64,000 nt of DNA from Verrucomicrobium sp. BvORR106 (GCF_000739655.1 NZ_BATR01000114.1:122176-186175), one strand, 5' to 3'. Shown: positions 9,290-18,561, counted from the stretch's first letter. The notes: a model not told the origin generated them from the letters alone. Made by a program: numbers and translations.

Positions 9290-11797
9290 ATGGATTCCTC
9301 ACCTGACAGCGTGAGCATTGCTGAAATGCTCGCGTCCGCCCGGGCGGCTGGCGACGGTTTTCACGAAGTCTGGCAACCGGACGGAGCCATGCGCCCCGCC
9401 TGGTCTGGATTTCTGGAAAGCGTGTCCCGATTGCAGACGGCTGATCTGGCGCAGAAGCGCGAGTCTGCCAATCAGCTGCTCCGGGATCACGGGGCAACCT
9501 ACACCATCTACAACGACCAGCAGGCGCTGAGCCGGCTGTGGCAGCTGGACATCTTCCCCCACATCATCGGGGCGGAGGAGTGGCGCTTGCTGGAGGCGGG
9601 TCTGAAGCAGCGTTCCCGGCTGCTCCGGCAGGTGGTGAATGACCTGTACGGGGAGCAGCGTCTCCTCAAGCAGGGCTGGGTTCCTCCGGGGCTGGTGTTT
9701 GCCAACCCGGGCTTTTTGCGGGCGAGCCACGGCATCAAGCCGGCGGGTGGTTCGTTTCTCTTTCACCATGCGGTGGATCTGGCGCGGGGCGCAGACGGCC
9801 GCTGGATCGTGCTGGCGGATCGCACCCAGGCGCCTTCCGGAAAGGGGTATGCGCTGGAGAACCGCATCGTGCTGACCAGCCTGTTCCCAGATGAGTTTCG
9901 GGACATGAATGTGCAGCGGCTCGCCTCCTTCTTCCAGATGGAGCGGGATTCTCTGCGGGACCTGGCTCCCCAGCATCGGGGGGACCCCACGGTGGTGTTG
10001 CTCACGCCCGGGCCGCTCAATGAGACCTATTTCGAGCACGCTTACAAGGCGCGGTACCTGGGTTTCCCGCTGGTGGAAGGCGCGGACCTGACGGTGCGGG
10101 GGCGCAAGGTGTTCCTGAAGACCCTGGAAGGTCTGCGGCAGGTGGACGTGATTGTGCGTCGTGTCGATGACACGTTCTGTGATCCCCTCGAACTCCGCAC
10201 GGACACGTGGTTGGGCGTGCCGGGGTTGATGGAGGCCTGGCGCGCGGGCACGGTGGCGATCGTCAATGGCATGGGGGCCGGGGTGGTGGAGACGCCTGCG
10301 CTGCTGCCCTTCCTGCCTGGTCTTTCCCGGCATCTGCTGGGTGAGGATCTGAAGCTTGCCAATGCGGTGACCTGGTGGTGCGGCCAGCCGAAGGAGCTGG
10401 CGCACGTCGAGAAGCATCTGGACCGCTTCGTGTTGAAGCGTGCCTTTGTCGGTGGCGCAGGGCAGCCTGTGTTCGGTGCCGATCTGACAGAGGCTGAGCG
10501 TGAGGCGCTGCTGGCAAAGGTGCGGATGGCCCCGCACGAGTACGCCGCCCAGGAGGTGCTCTCCCTGTCCTCGGCCCCGGTGTTTGACAAGGGGAAGATC
10601 GAGTCGCGTCCGCTGGTGCTGCGTTGTTACATTGTACCCTGCGGGAATGATTTTGCCGTGATGCCTGGCGGGTTGACCCGCGTGAGCCCGTCGCCCAAGG
10701 GGCTGGTCGTGTCCATGCAGTCCGGGGGCGTGAGCAAGGACACCTGGGTGCTGGCTGACGGCCCTGTGGAGCAGCTGACACTGTTGCTTTCACCCACGGT
10801 GGCCATCCGGCCAGAGCGTCAGGCGGGGGAGGTGCCCAGCCGAGTGGCCGACCATTTCTTCTGGCTGGGGCGCTATGTCGAACGTCTGGAAGACGGCGTG
10901 CGCGTGCTCCGTGCCGTGGTGCAGCGGTTCGCCGGGGAGGGGAGTGAGGAGCAGGCGCGGGAACTGGCTGCGCTGGTGCCGTGGATGGTTTCCCTGGGAA
11001 GGCTCCCAGACCGGTTTGGCAAGAAGGTGGTGCCGGGTGAACTGCGCGGTGAACTGCTGGCCCTGCTGGAAAATTCCCGCCGTGAAGACAGTGTGAGAGA
11101 CCTGCTTAACCGGGTCCGGTACAATGCGACTGCGTTGCGCGACCGGCTCTCTGACGACACCTGGCGGCTGTTCAACCAGCTGGAGCGCCATACCCGGTCC
11201 CAAGCCACCCGCTTGAAGGTGCCCGAGGTGCTGGAGATGCTGAATGCCGTGGTACTAGACCTGGCGGCCTTCTCGGGCATGGAGATGGAGAACATGACTC
11301 GCGGGCACGGGTGGCGTTTCCTCGATCTCGGTCGACGTCTGGAGCGAGCCCGCGGCCTGGTCCGGCTCATTCACGCGACGATTCACCCCTCACCGCGGAA
11401 TGATGCCGTGCTGAGTCCGCTGCTGGAGATCTGCGATAGCGCGATGACCTACCGGCGGCGGTACCACGCCCGTCCCCAGCTGGGTCCGGTGCTGGATCTG
11501 CTGATTGCCGATGATTCCAACCCGCGTTCCCTGATCTGGCAGCTTTACCAGCTCACCCGGCATGCGTCCCAGCTTCCCCGCGACGGAATGGAAGGCATGA
11601 CGGGAAGTGAGAAGAAGCAGGTGGACATGATGCTCTCCGAGCTGGCGGGCGTGGATCTGAACGCGCTGGCGGGCGCTGAGGATCGCAGCCCTGGCCTGCT
11701 GGTCCGTCTCTGCACCCGCCTGCAAGCTGGCCTGGAGTCTCTCTCTGACACCATCAGCCAGCATTACTTCAGCCACGCTCTCCGTCGTGTCAGCTGA
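9290..11797 (+). CDS. Circularly permuted ATP-grasp (DUF404/407) fused to alpha-E domain (DUF403)
   Basis: An 835-aa fusion. Residues about 10-490 are the circularly permuted type-2 ATP-grasp region, with GATYTIYNDQQ near the start, LADRTQAPSGKGYALENR and TPGPLNETYFEHAYKARYLG. ATP-grasp enzymes ligate a carboxylate to an amine through an acyl-phosphate. Residues about 515-835 are the helical alpha-E domain, beginning RVADHFFWLGRYVERLEDG. Elsewhere these are often two separate genes; here they form one polypeptide. It follows the transglutaminase-DUF2126 gene and precedes a second transglutaminase, matching the known conserved neighbourhood. A GTG at 9263 would add nine residues. The chemical product is unknown. 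Confidence 0.9.
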   Translation: MDSSPDSVSIAEMLASARAAGDGFHEVWQPDGAMRPAWSGFLESVSRLQTADLAQKRESANQLLRDHGATYTIYNDQQALSRLWQLDIFPHIIGAEEWRLLEAGLKQRSRLLRQVVNDLYGEQRLLKQGWVPPGLVFANPGFLRASHGIKPAGGSFLFHHAVDLARGADGRWIVLADRTQAPSGKGYALENRIVLTSLFPDEFRDMNVQRLASFFQMERDSLRDLAPQHRGDPTVVLLTPGPLNETYFEHAYKARYLGFPLVEGADLTVRGRKVFLKTLEGLRQVDVIVRRVDDTFCDPLELRTDTWLGVPGLMEAWRAGTVAIVNGMGAGVVETPALLPFLPGLSRHLLGEDLKLANAVTWWCGQPKELAHVEKHLDRFVLKRAFVGGAGQPVFGADLTEAEREALLAKVRMAPHEYAAQEVLSLSSAPVFDKGKIESRPLVLRCYIVPCGNDFAVMPGGLTRVSPSPKGLVVSMQSGGVSKDTWVLADGPVEQLTLLLSPTVAIRPERQAGEVPSRVADHFFWLGRYVERLEDGVRVLRAVVQRFAGEGSEEQARELAALVPWMVSLGRLPDRFGKKVVPGELRGELLALLENSRREDSVRDLLNRVRYNATALRDRLSDDTWRLFNQLERHTRSQATRLKVPEVLEMLNAVVLDLAAFSGMEMENMTRGHGWRFLDLGRRLERARGLVRLIHATIHPSPRNDAVLSPLLEICDSAMTYRRRYHARPQLGPVLDLLIADDSNPRSLIWQLYQLTRHASQLPRDGMEGMTGSEKKQVDMMLSELAGVDLNALAGAEDRSPGLLVRLCTRLQAGLESLSDTISQHYFSHALRRVS

Positions 11798-11808
11798 CCC
11801 GCGGTCGA

Positions 11809-11820
11809 CCACCCGGGTGG
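11809..11820. promoter_or_regulatory. 12-bp perfect palindrome
   Basis: CCACCCGGGTGG is self-complementary and lies in the 75-bp gap between the ATP-grasp/alpha-E gene and the next transglutaminase gene. It could be a regulator site or the base of a weak hairpin. There is no T tract, and no direct evidence for a role. Confidence 0.3.
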
Positions 11821-11872
11821 CACTTGTGCATTCCTAGTTCCCCATCCTTTCTTCATCCCAACCACCAGAGCT

Positions 11873-12748
11873 TTGCGCTACGAAATCCACCATCGTTCCA
11901 CTTACACCTACGATGAGTCCGTCAGCATCGGGCACCATCTGGCGCGTCTCGCCCCCAGGGAGCTGCTGCATCAGCATTGTGAGTGGCACGGCGTGGATGT
12001 GGAGCCGGAGCCGATGAGTCTGGCGGGTCATCGGGACTACTTTGGCAACCAGTGTCTGTTCTTTGCGCTGCATGGGGCGCACAAGACCCTGACCGTGACG
12101 GCACACAGCTTCGTGGTGGTGCATCCGCCCGTGCTGGCGGCACCAGAGGAGACTCCTGCATGGGAGACGCTGCGGGAGGCTGTGCGAGGTGATTTCCTGA
12201 CGCCTGATGTGGCGGCGGGGGAGTATGCGTTCGCCTCGGCGATGGTGAAGCCGGGAAAGCAGTTCGCGGAGTATGCTCTGGAGTCTTTCAAGCCCGGGGT
12301 GACGGTGCTCAAGGCGGCGCTGGATCTCAATGAGCGGATCTTCCGCGACTTCAAGTTCGATCCGGCAGCCACCGATGTGGCGACGCCGGTGCACGAGGCG
12401 TTCGAGAAACGTCGCGGGGTGTGTCAGGATTTTGCCCACATCCTGATCGCCTGCATTCGCTCTCTAGGGATCCCGGCCCGCTATGTGTCGGGCTATCTGG
12501 AGACTCTGCCTCCTCCCGGGAAACCCAAGATGGTGGGGGCGGATGCCTCCCACGCCTGGGTGAGTGTGTGGTGTGGACCGGTGCATCAGTGGCAGGACCT
12601 GGATCCTACCAACAAATGTCGGCCTCAAGAGCGCCACATCACCGTCGCCTATGGGCGGGACTTCGCCGATGTGTCGCCGCTGCGCGGGGTGGTCTATGGC
12701 AGCGGGGAGCAGAGCCTGAAGGTCGCGGTGGATGTGACGCCGCGGTAG
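11873..12748 (+). CDS. Transglutaminase-like cysteine protease, second copy
   Basis: A 291-aa soluble protein starting at a TTG codon (MRYEIHHRSTYTYDESVS), placed by alignment with the two paralogues that begin the same way. The N-terminal beta domain (1-150) is followed by the transglutaminase core with Cys 184 in GVCQDFAHIL, then GIPARYVSGYLE, His in SHAWVSVW and Asp in WQDLDPTNK. It is the third gene of the plus-strand set and lies 75 bp after the ATP-grasp/alpha-E gene. It converges on lpxA 28 bp downstream with no strong terminator in between. By family it is probably a peptidase or amidohydrolase rather than a protein cross-linker. Confidence 0.9.
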   Translation: MRYEIHHRSTYTYDESVSIGHHLARLAPRELLHQHCEWHGVDVEPEPMSLAGHRDYFGNQCLFFALHGAHKTLTVTAHSFVVVHPPVLAAPEETPAWETLREAVRGDFLTPDVAAGEYAFASAMVKPGKQFAEYALESFKPGVTVLKAALDLNERIFRDFKFDPAATDVATPVHEAFEKRRGVCQDFAHILIACIRSLGIPARYVSGYLETLPPPGKPKMVGADASHAWVSVWCGPVHQWQDLDPTNKCRPQERHITVAYGRDFADVSPLRGVVYGSGEQSLKVAVDVTPR

Positions 12749-12776
12749 GCCCGGGCTGGCGCGGTGACGCGCTGGA

Positions 12777-13574
12777 TTACTCGTCGTCGGCCTCGGAGCG
12801 CACACGCAGGGTGCCCACGCCCTTTTTGCTGGGGGCCTCAAAGAACTGGAGGAATCTTTCGGCGTGGTCGGGCCAGGTACGGGTGCGAGCCTCCGCCACT
12901 GCCTGCTTGAGGTTCCGTCCGCTCCGGTATATGAGATCGAAGAGCTCCTTGATGTGCTTCCGGTCTTCGGTAGTGAACCCCTGGCGCCGGAGGCCGATGA
13001 CGTTCATCCCCGTGATCAGGTTGGTACGGCCGGCTGAGCAGTAGTGGGGAATGTCCTTGCTGAAGGAACTGTTCCCCTGCACGACGCAGTAGTCGCCGAT
13101 CCGGAGGAACTGGTGAAAGACGGCACCGCCGCCGAGGAAAGTGTTGTTTCCCAGATGGACGTGCCCGGCGATCAGGGCCGCATTGGCGATGATGTTTTTG
13201 TTCCCGAGCTTCACGTCGTGGCCCAGATGTGCGCCCACCATGATGAAGTTGCCATCGCCCACCTCTGTGAGGCCGCCGTCCTTGGAGCCGCGGTGGATGG
13301 TGACGTGCTCGCGGATGACGTTGTTCCGACCGATGCGGACTCCGCTCTGAATGGCGGGGGTGAATCCGATGTCCTGGGGGAATTCCCCAATGACAGCGGC
13401 CCGGCCGATGGAGGTGCCCTCGCTAATCACGGTGTCACCGACGATTTGGGCGTGCGGGGCGATCCGGCAGGCGGCTCCGATCTGGACGGGACCCTCAATG
13501 ATCACGTAAGCCCCAATTTCCGCGCTCGGGTCAATTTTGGCTTCAGCGGAAACGAGGGCAGTCGGGTGGATCAT
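12777..13574 (-). CDS. lpxA: UDP-N-acetylglucosamine O-acyltransferase
   Basis: First committed step of lipid A synthesis: transfer of a 3-hydroxyacyl chain from acyl-ACP to UDP-GlcNAc in the cytosol. The 265-aa protein is almost wholly left-handed beta-helix hexapeptide repeats (IHPTALVSAEAKI...). The catalytic histidine lies in GAHLGHDVKLGNKNIIANAA, followed by the family motifs GGGAVFHQFLRIGDY and NVIGLRRQGF. The C-terminal helical domain ends in an acidic tail. It stands alone here, without fabZ, lpxD or lpxB, inserted in antisense orientation inside the transglutaminase locus. With lptD it shows that this cell makes LPS. Confidence 0.93.
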   Translation of the reverse strand: MIHPTALVSAEAKIDPSAEIGAYVIIEGPVQIGAACRIAPHAQIVGDTVISEGTSIGRAAVIGEFPQDIGFTPAIQSGVRIGRNNVIREHVTIHRGSKDGGLTEVGDGNFIMVGAHLGHDVKLGNKNIIANAALIAGHVHLGNNTFLGGGAVFHQFLRIGDYCVVQGNSSFSKDIPHYCSAGRTNLITGMNVIGLRRQGFTTEDRKHIKELFDLIYRSGRNLKQAVAEARTRTWPDHAERFLQFFEAPSKKGVGTLRVRSEADDE

Positions 13575-14056
13575 GGTTGGCGGATGAGTCGGAAACAGCG
13601 ACTAAAAGTTTAGGCGGGAGCGCTGGGAGCGCAACCTCGAGGTGCTCCCGGGCAGGGGAGGCGTTCCAGGTGATTGAGGCCGGGGTGATCTTGGTCACAT
13701 GGCAACGGTGGGCGGTTTTGTCGGAACTTTTGCGGAAATTGGATAGAAATCTGGCTCATGGTTGGGATATGATTCATAAATTGAAGCAACCCTAAATGTG
13801 CATCGGGGGAGCTTCTGGCCCGTCTCAGCCAAATGAATGCGGAAAAACAGATTGCCAGGGGAGCGGGCTTGGGGGTGCCCGTGCGGCAGACGATGCCTGG
13901 AGATCCAGGTCTTTTGGGAGGGCTCTTTGAGCGCCTCCAACTGCTAGGGGCAAGCGGGAGTGTGTCTCTCTGTCGGCTTGATCGGCAGGGGAATGTCAGG
14001 AGATAAACTCAAGACGTCAACGTAAACTAAAAACCATAGAGAAAGGAACTCAACTC
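13575..14056. other. Divergent spacer between lpxA and aqpZ
   Basis: A 482-bp gene-free stretch that must hold both promoters. I find no convincing gene. A possible aqpZ promoter is TTGATC near 13978 with GATAAA about 18 bp downstream, but the match is weak. The aqpZ ribosome site AAAGGA is at about 14041-14046. Confidence 0.4.
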
Positions 14057-14752
14057 ATGTCCATTGCGAAGAAAGCCATCGTGGAATTTCTGGGCACCTT
14101 CTGGCTCGTGCTGGGAGGCTGCGGTAGTGCAGTGCTGGCTGCTGCCTTCCCAGAGGTGGGGATCGGGCTGGTAGGGGTGTCGTTTGCCTTCGGGTTGACG
14201 GTCTTGACGATGGCCTACAGCATCGGGCACATCTCCGGTTGTCACCTGAACCCGGCCGTGTCCATCGGCCTGCTGGTCGGGGGGCGTTTTCCGGCCAAGG
14301 ATCTGATCCCCTACGTGGTGGCCCAGGTCGCTGGGGGGATTGTGGCAGGCTTCACGCTCTACACGATCGCCAATGGCAAGGCTGGCTTCAGCCTGGAAGG
14401 CGGATTCGCCTCCAACGGTTTCGCGGAACATTCTCCCGGGGGCTACAGCCTCGCCGCGGGATTCCTGACTGAGTTCGTGATGACCTTCATGTTCTTGATC
14501 ATCATCCTGGGGTCCACAGATGAGCGGGCTCCGGCCGGGTTTGCGCCCATCGCCATCGGCCTGGGCTTGACGCTGATTCACCTGATCAGCATTCCGGTCA
14601 CGAACACATCCGTGAATCCCGCCCGCAGCACCGGCACGGCCGTGGTGGTGGGTGGCTGGGCTCTTTCACAGCTCTGGGTTTTCTGGCTGGCTCCCATTCT
14701 CGGGGCGGCAGCGGCAGGCATCTTCCACAAGGTGGTTTGCGCCAAAAACTAG
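14057..14752 (+). CDS. aqpZ: Aquaporin Z
   Basis: Inner-membrane water channel of the MIP family, 231 aa, with six membrane helices and both re-entrant NPA loops (GCHLNPAVS and TSVNPARS). The selectivity-filter residues of water-specific AqpZ can be read: His in LIHLISIPV, Thr before the second NPA and Arg in NPAR. It is therefore a water channel rather than a glycerol facilitator. A good Shine-Dalgarno (GAAAGGA) lies about 10 bp before the ATG. The gene is monocistronic and has its own strong terminator. Role: rapid osmotic water exchange. Confidence 0.95.
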   Translation: MSIAKKAIVEFLGTFWLVLGGCGSAVLAAAFPEVGIGLVGVSFAFGLTVLTMAYSIGHISGCHLNPAVSIGLLVGGRFPAKDLIPYVVAQVAGGIVAGFTLYTIANGKAGFSLEGGFASNGFAEHSPGGYSLAAGFLTEFVMTFMFLIIILGSTDERAPAGFAPIAIGLGLTLIHLISIPVTNTSVNPARSTGTAVVVGGWALSQLWVFWLAPILGAAAAGIFHKVVCAKN

Positions 14753-14770
14753 CAATCGAAGTCTGGCATG

Positions 14771-14804
14771 AGGGACCGCGTTCGTGAGAGCGCGGTCCCT
14801 TTTC
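14771..14804 (+). terminator. Rho-independent terminator of aqpZ
   Basis: A perfect 10-bp stem (AGGGACCGCG / CGCGGTCCCT, 14771-14780 and 14791-14800) with a 10-nt loop, followed by TTTTCG. It starts 18 bp after the aqpZ stop. Confidence 0.9.
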
Positions 14805-14826
14805 GTTTCGGCAAGGGGGCCGAGAC

Positions 14827-15522
14827 TCAGATCATGCCGCTCTCTTTGAAGCTGAAGTAGGGCTTGGCCCCGGGTCTGGGGGCGCCGATGATGACGTGGT
14901 CGAGGAGCTCGATCTGCATGAGCTGTGCGGCCTCATTGATGCGACGGGTGAAACGGCGATCTGCATCGCTGGGGGCTGGGTCACCGCTTGGGTGGTTGTG
15001 CGCGAGGATAAAAGCGTGAGCGCGGTGGATGAGGGCGGCACGAATAATTTCACGAGGGTGCGCGGGGCTTTCGTTGAGCGTGCCTTGAAAGACCACCTCG
15101 TCATGCACCAGGCAAAGTTTGGTATTGAGCACCAGGATGCGAAGGGTTTCATAGCCCTGTCGTGCCATGTCGGCACCGAGGTAGCGGTACACCAGCTCTG
15201 GAGAGTCCATCTTGTCCTCCAGCACCTCTTCCTGCGCGGCGCGGCGCCCCAGCTCGAAGGCGGCCACGAGATGGGCCGTCTTGGCGGGTCCCAGGCCCTT
15301 GAACTCTTTCTGCAATTCTTTGGCAGAGCGCCGGGACAAATTGCGCAACGTGCGGTAAGTCTTCAGCAGCCTCTGCGCGACCTGAACAGCATTCTCCCCC
15401 GGAAGACCCGTATTGATGAAGATCGCCAGAAGCTCAGCATTGGTGAGGGAGTCCGCCCCGGTGTTGAGGAGGCGCTCGCGAGGGCGGTCGTTTACGGGGA
15501 GGTCCTGGATGCGCAATTGCAT
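14827..15522 (-). CDS. radC: RadC family JAMM-domain protein
   Basis: A 231-aa protein of the RadC/YicR family. Residues about 1-95 form the helix-hairpin-helix region (LTNAELLAIFINTG, FKGLGPAKTAHLVAA). Residues about 100-231 are a JAB/MPN metalloprotease-like domain with the complete zinc motif HNHPSGDPAPSDAD and an upstream Glu. The start at 15522 (MQLRIQDLPVNDRPRERLL) matches the family; an ATG 42 bp upstream is in frame. The old link to DNA repair is not firmly supported and the biochemical role is unknown. It diverges from the transglutaminase gene at 15598 across 75 bp. Confidence 0.9.
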   Translation of the reverse strand: MQLRIQDLPVNDRPRERLLNTGADSLTNAELLAIFINTGLPGENAVQVAQRLLKTYRTLRNLSRRSAKELQKEFKGLGPAKTAHLVAAFELGRRAAQEEVLEDKMDSPELVYRYLGADMARQGYETLRILVLNTKLCLVHDEVVFQGTLNESPAHPREIIRAALIHRAHAFILAHNHPSGDPAPSDADRRFTRRINEAAQLMQIELLDHVIIGAPRPGAKPYFSFKESGMI

Positions 15523-15597
15523 CGGACAAACAACGCCGGGAGGACTGGCCCGGTCAAGCGGCACCTTACCTCAACTTTTGCCTAGCTTTATATTATC

Positions 15598-16485
15598 ATG
15601 AGCCGATTCAACGTCGCCAGCGAGCTGGAATACACTGCCACCCAACCCGTCACGTTTCTGCTGAACATCCGGGCAGGCGAATGTGAGCGCCAGCGGGTGG
15701 AGCAGGAACGGTTTGTGATCACCGGGGGCATCCCTTTTGAAACGCAGGTCTGTGCCAGCACCGGCAACCGGTTCGATCTCATCACGCTGGAGGTTCCGGG
15801 AATCTACCAGATCCGGTACGAAGCCACGGTGGAGGTGTCTGTGGAGCGGCTGGACGGTCGGGTGCTTCCTGAAACCGACCCAGGGCATTTTGATCTTGAG
15901 CTGCTGAATTACCTTTATCCCAGCCGGTACTGCCAATCTGACCGGCTGGGTGATTTGACCGCCAGTGAATTCGATGGGGCGGCTACTCCGTACGAGAAGG
16001 TTCTGGCCGTCTGTGACTGGATCCGAAATCATGTGAGCTACACCAGTGGCTCCACTCACGCCAGCACCTCGGCGGTGGACACGCTCGTGGAGCGGGCAGG
16101 GGTGTGCCGGGACTTTGCGCATCTGGGGATTGCTCTGTGTCGGGCCATGAACATCCCCTCACGGTATTTCACCGGGTATGCGTATGAGCTGGAGCCGCCG
16201 GACTTCCACGCCTGTTTTGAGACCTGGATCGGAGGTCACTGGTTGGTGTGGGATGCCACGGGACTGGCCTCCCCGGACGGGATGGTGCGGATCGGCACCG
16301 GGCGCGATGCGGCGGACGTTTCCATTTCCACCTCCTTCGGCCCGCTCCAGCTCAACCACCAAAAGGTGAGCTGTCTGGCTGTAGACGACCTTTACCAGAA
16401 GATGAGTCCGTCAGAGATCCGGGAGCAGGCAATCTCGCTCACCTCGGCCGAACCGGGTAGGGGACCGCGCAGCGTGGCCGCTTAG
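15598..16485 (+). CDS. Transglutaminase-like cysteine protease, third copy
   Basis: A 295-aa protein. The N-terminal beta domain (MSRFNVASELEYTATQPVTF) differs more from the other three paralogues than they do from each other. The catalytic triad is intact: Cys 170 in GVCRDFAHLGIALCRAMNIP, His in DFHACFETWIGG and Asp in WDATGLA. The first gene of a two-gene plus-strand unit; 56 bp separate it from the next transglutaminase gene. No signal peptide is seen, so it is probably cytosolic. The substrate is unknown. Confidence 0.88.
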   Translation: MSRFNVASELEYTATQPVTFLLNIRAGECERQRVEQERFVITGGIPFETQVCASTGNRFDLITLEVPGIYQIRYEATVEVSVERLDGRVLPETDPGHFDLELLNYLYPSRYCQSDRLGDLTASEFDGAATPYEKVLAVCDWIRNHVSYTSGSTHASTSAVDTLVERAGVCRDFAHLGIALCRAMNIPSRYFTGYAYELEPPDFHACFETWIGGHWLVWDATGLASPDGMVRIGTGRDAADVSISTSFGPLQLNHQKVSCLAVDDLYQKMSPSEIREQAISLTSAEPGRGPRSVAA

Positions 16486-16541
16486 GTGGCTGCAATCCGG
16501 GCAGGTTTGCCGCTGGCCCATCGATCCTTCAAGTCAATGCC

Positions 16542-17471
16542 ATGACGAGGTTTCACATCGTTCACCGCACGGAGTACCGCTACTCCGCCCCGGTGAAGTT
16601 TGGCATCCACCGGCTGGTGCTCAGGCCCAGGGAGGGGCACCGCACGACCGTGCTTCAGCATCAACTGGCGCTCACACCCAAGGCGCGGTTCTTCTGGATG
16701 AATGACCTGTATGGGAACCATGTGGCCTTGGCTGAGATCGAGGAGGAGTCTGACAGGCTGGAGATTGTGAGTGAGGTGAAGATGGATGTCGTGGATGCCC
16801 TCAGTGACGAGGCACCGATGGAGGGCAGTCGTTGTTCCATGGTGGCGCTGCCGGTGGTGTATCCGCTCATTGAAACCGCTGTGGTGGACGGCTATCTGAA
16901 GCTGACCTATCCCGACGAGTCTGAGGCGGTCAGAGGGTGGGTCAACGAGGTGTTGAGAGTGTCTCCGGCGGCATCCGCGATGGGGGCAGTGGTGCAGATC
17001 AACCAGGCCATTCATTCGGGAACGGGATATCGACGCCGTGAAGAAGCGGGCGTGCAGAGTCCTTCCCAGACCTTGTCGCTCCGTACCGGGTCATGTCGAG
17101 ACATGGCCACCCTGATGATGGAGGCCTGTCGCACGCTGGGCATCGCTGCCCGGTTCACCAGCGGGTACCTCGATACCCGGGCATCCACGGCGGGACACGG
17201 AGCCACGCACGCCTGGATTGAGGTGTATTTGCCGGACTGCGGTTGGTGCGGGTTCGATCCCACACTTGGAGAGCAGGTTTCCAGCAAGCATATTGCGCTG
17301 GGCGCGAGCGCCCACCCCCGCGGGGTGATGCCGGTAAGCGGCATTTTCTCCGGTCCTCCCGGCAGCTACGCTGGCATGAAGGTCAGCGTGCTGATTCAGC
17401 GGGAGGTCCTGGGCACGGCGCAAGAACTGAAGCCGAGTGAGGTGCCGGCGCCGGCGGGAGTTGTTTCCTGA
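16542..17471 (+). CDS. Transglutaminase-like cysteine protease, fourth copy
   Basis: A 309-aa protein starting MTRFHIVHRTEYRYSAPVKF, a clear paralogue of the N-termini at 5768 and 11873. Cys 185 lies in TGSCRDMATLMMEACRTLG, His in THAWIEVYLPDCGW and Asp in GFDPTLGEQV. Residues 1-150 are the beta-rich N-terminal domain seen in bacterial transglutaminase-like proteins. It follows the third copy on the same strand and ends 40 bp short of the convergent polyprenyl synthase gene. Four homologues within 12 kb is an unusual density. Confidence 0.9.
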   Translation: MTRFHIVHRTEYRYSAPVKFGIHRLVLRPREGHRTTVLQHQLALTPKARFFWMNDLYGNHVALAEIEEESDRLEIVSEVKMDVVDALSDEAPMEGSRCSMVALPVVYPLIETAVVDGYLKLTYPDESEAVRGWVNEVLRVSPAASAMGAVVQINQAIHSGTGYRRREEAGVQSPSQTLSLRTGSCRDMATLMMEACRTLGIAARFTSGYLDTRASTAGHGATHAWIEVYLPDCGWCGFDPTLGEQVSSKHIALGASAHPRGVMPVSGIFSGPPGSYAGMKVSVLIQREVLGTAQELKPSEVPAPAGVVS

Positions 17472-17511
17472 ACGAATCGACGGTCATCGCCTGGTGCGGC
17501 GAGAGCAGCGA

Positions 17512-18522
17512 TCAGACAGAGGTACGGCACTGGTCCAGAAGTCCGTCGAGGTACTGGGTGATCGTGACCAGGGCTTCCTTGTGCGGGGAGGCGTCGAGGC
17601 AGATGAGGTCTTTCCTCGCTTCTTCCAGCATGTCCTTGGCGGTATTTACCGCATGCTCGATGGCTCCGGCGTAGTCGGCAATGCTGGCGAGGATGGTGGT
17701 GTCCATGGGCTCGCCTTTGAGCACCATCCGCTGCAACTTCGTGCGCTGGGCCTCCGTGGCGTCGCGCATGAGGAAGAGCATGGGAAGGGTCAGCTTCCCC
17801 TTGGCGAGGTCTGTGCCGAGCGTCTTGCCGATTTCCTTCTCGTCGCCGACGAGGTCAATGCAGTCGTCGTAGATCTGGTATGCCGTGCCCAGACGATTGC
17901 CGTAGTTGTACATGGAGGTCACGACGGAATCGCTGCATCCGTTGAGGCGGGCTCCAAGCTCCGTGGCGCTGGCGAACAGGGCCGCCGTCTTCATCTCGAT
18001 GATCTTGAAGTACTCCTCCATCGAGAGGCTGAAATCAAAGCGCCGCTGGGTCTGGAGGATCTCGCCGCAGGCGACATCGCGGGAAGCGCGGGCAATCTTC
18101 CGGCAGATGGAGGATTCATCAAACTGGGTGGCCAGTTCCAAGGCGTAGGCGAAGAGGCTGTCGCCGAGCAGAACGCTGAGAGCATTGCCCCACTTCGCTG
18201 CAGCGGTGGGCATCTCACGGCGGATGGTGGCACCGTCCATGATGTCATCATGCACCAGGGAGGCGATGTGGATCATTTCCAGAATGATCGACAACTGGCG
18301 ATGCTCGTGAGTCACGCCGCCAGTGGCGCCGCCTGCCAGCACGGTCAGGGCGGGGCGGATGCGCTTGCCTGAAGTGTTGCAGACATAGGAGATGTAACCT
18401 TCGACATTGGGATCGAAGGCGCGGGCCTGCTCCATCAGGAGTTCCTCGACCCGTTCGATCTCCGGTTTGACAAGCTCAAATGGAAACGCCGGGCGGGGTT
18501 TCAAGAACGAGGGAAGCTTCAT
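17512..18522 (-). CDS. ispB: Polyprenyl diphosphate synthase (octaprenyl/solanesyl type)
   Basis: Trans-prenyltransferase that extends farnesyl diphosphate with IPP to make the quinone side chain. At 336 aa it has the usual family length. Both aspartate-rich motifs are present: FARM in HDDIMDGATIRRE (about residue 97) and SARM in YDDCIDLVGDEKEIGKTLGT, with GKRIRPALTVLAGGA near the N-terminus. Long-chain specificity is inferred from overall similarity, not from a single residue, so heptaprenyl or geranylgeranyl synthase remains possible. A perfect 8-bp-arm palindrome lies 21 bp before the ATG. Confidence 0.9.
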   Translation of the reverse strand: MKLPSFLKPRPAFPFELVKPEIERVEELLMEQARAFDPNVEGYISYVCNTSGKRIRPALTVLAGGATGGVTHEHRQLSIILEMIHIASLVHDDIMDGATIRREMPTAAAKWGNALSVLLGDSLFAYALELATQFDESSICRKIARASRDVACGEILQTQRRFDFSLSMEEYFKIIEMKTAALFASATELGARLNGCSDSVVTSMYNYGNRLGTAYQIYDDCIDLVGDEKEIGKTLGTDLAKGKLTLPMLFLMRDATEAQRTKLQRMVLKGEPMDTTILASIADYAGAIEHAVNTAKDMLEEARKDLICLDASPHKEALVTITQYLDGLLDQCRTSV

Positions 18523-18543
18523 TTTTCCGGCGTAAGAATCTGA

Positions 18544-18561
18544 TTGTGAAAACTTTCACAA
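18544..18561. promoter_or_regulatory. Operator-like palindrome upstream of ispB
   Basis: TTGTGAAA-AC-TTTCACAA is a perfect 8-bp inverted repeat with a 2-bp spacer, 21 bp upstream of the ispB start. Its size and symmetry suit a dimeric repressor site or a short 5'-UTR hairpin. The regulator is unknown. Confidence 0.5.
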
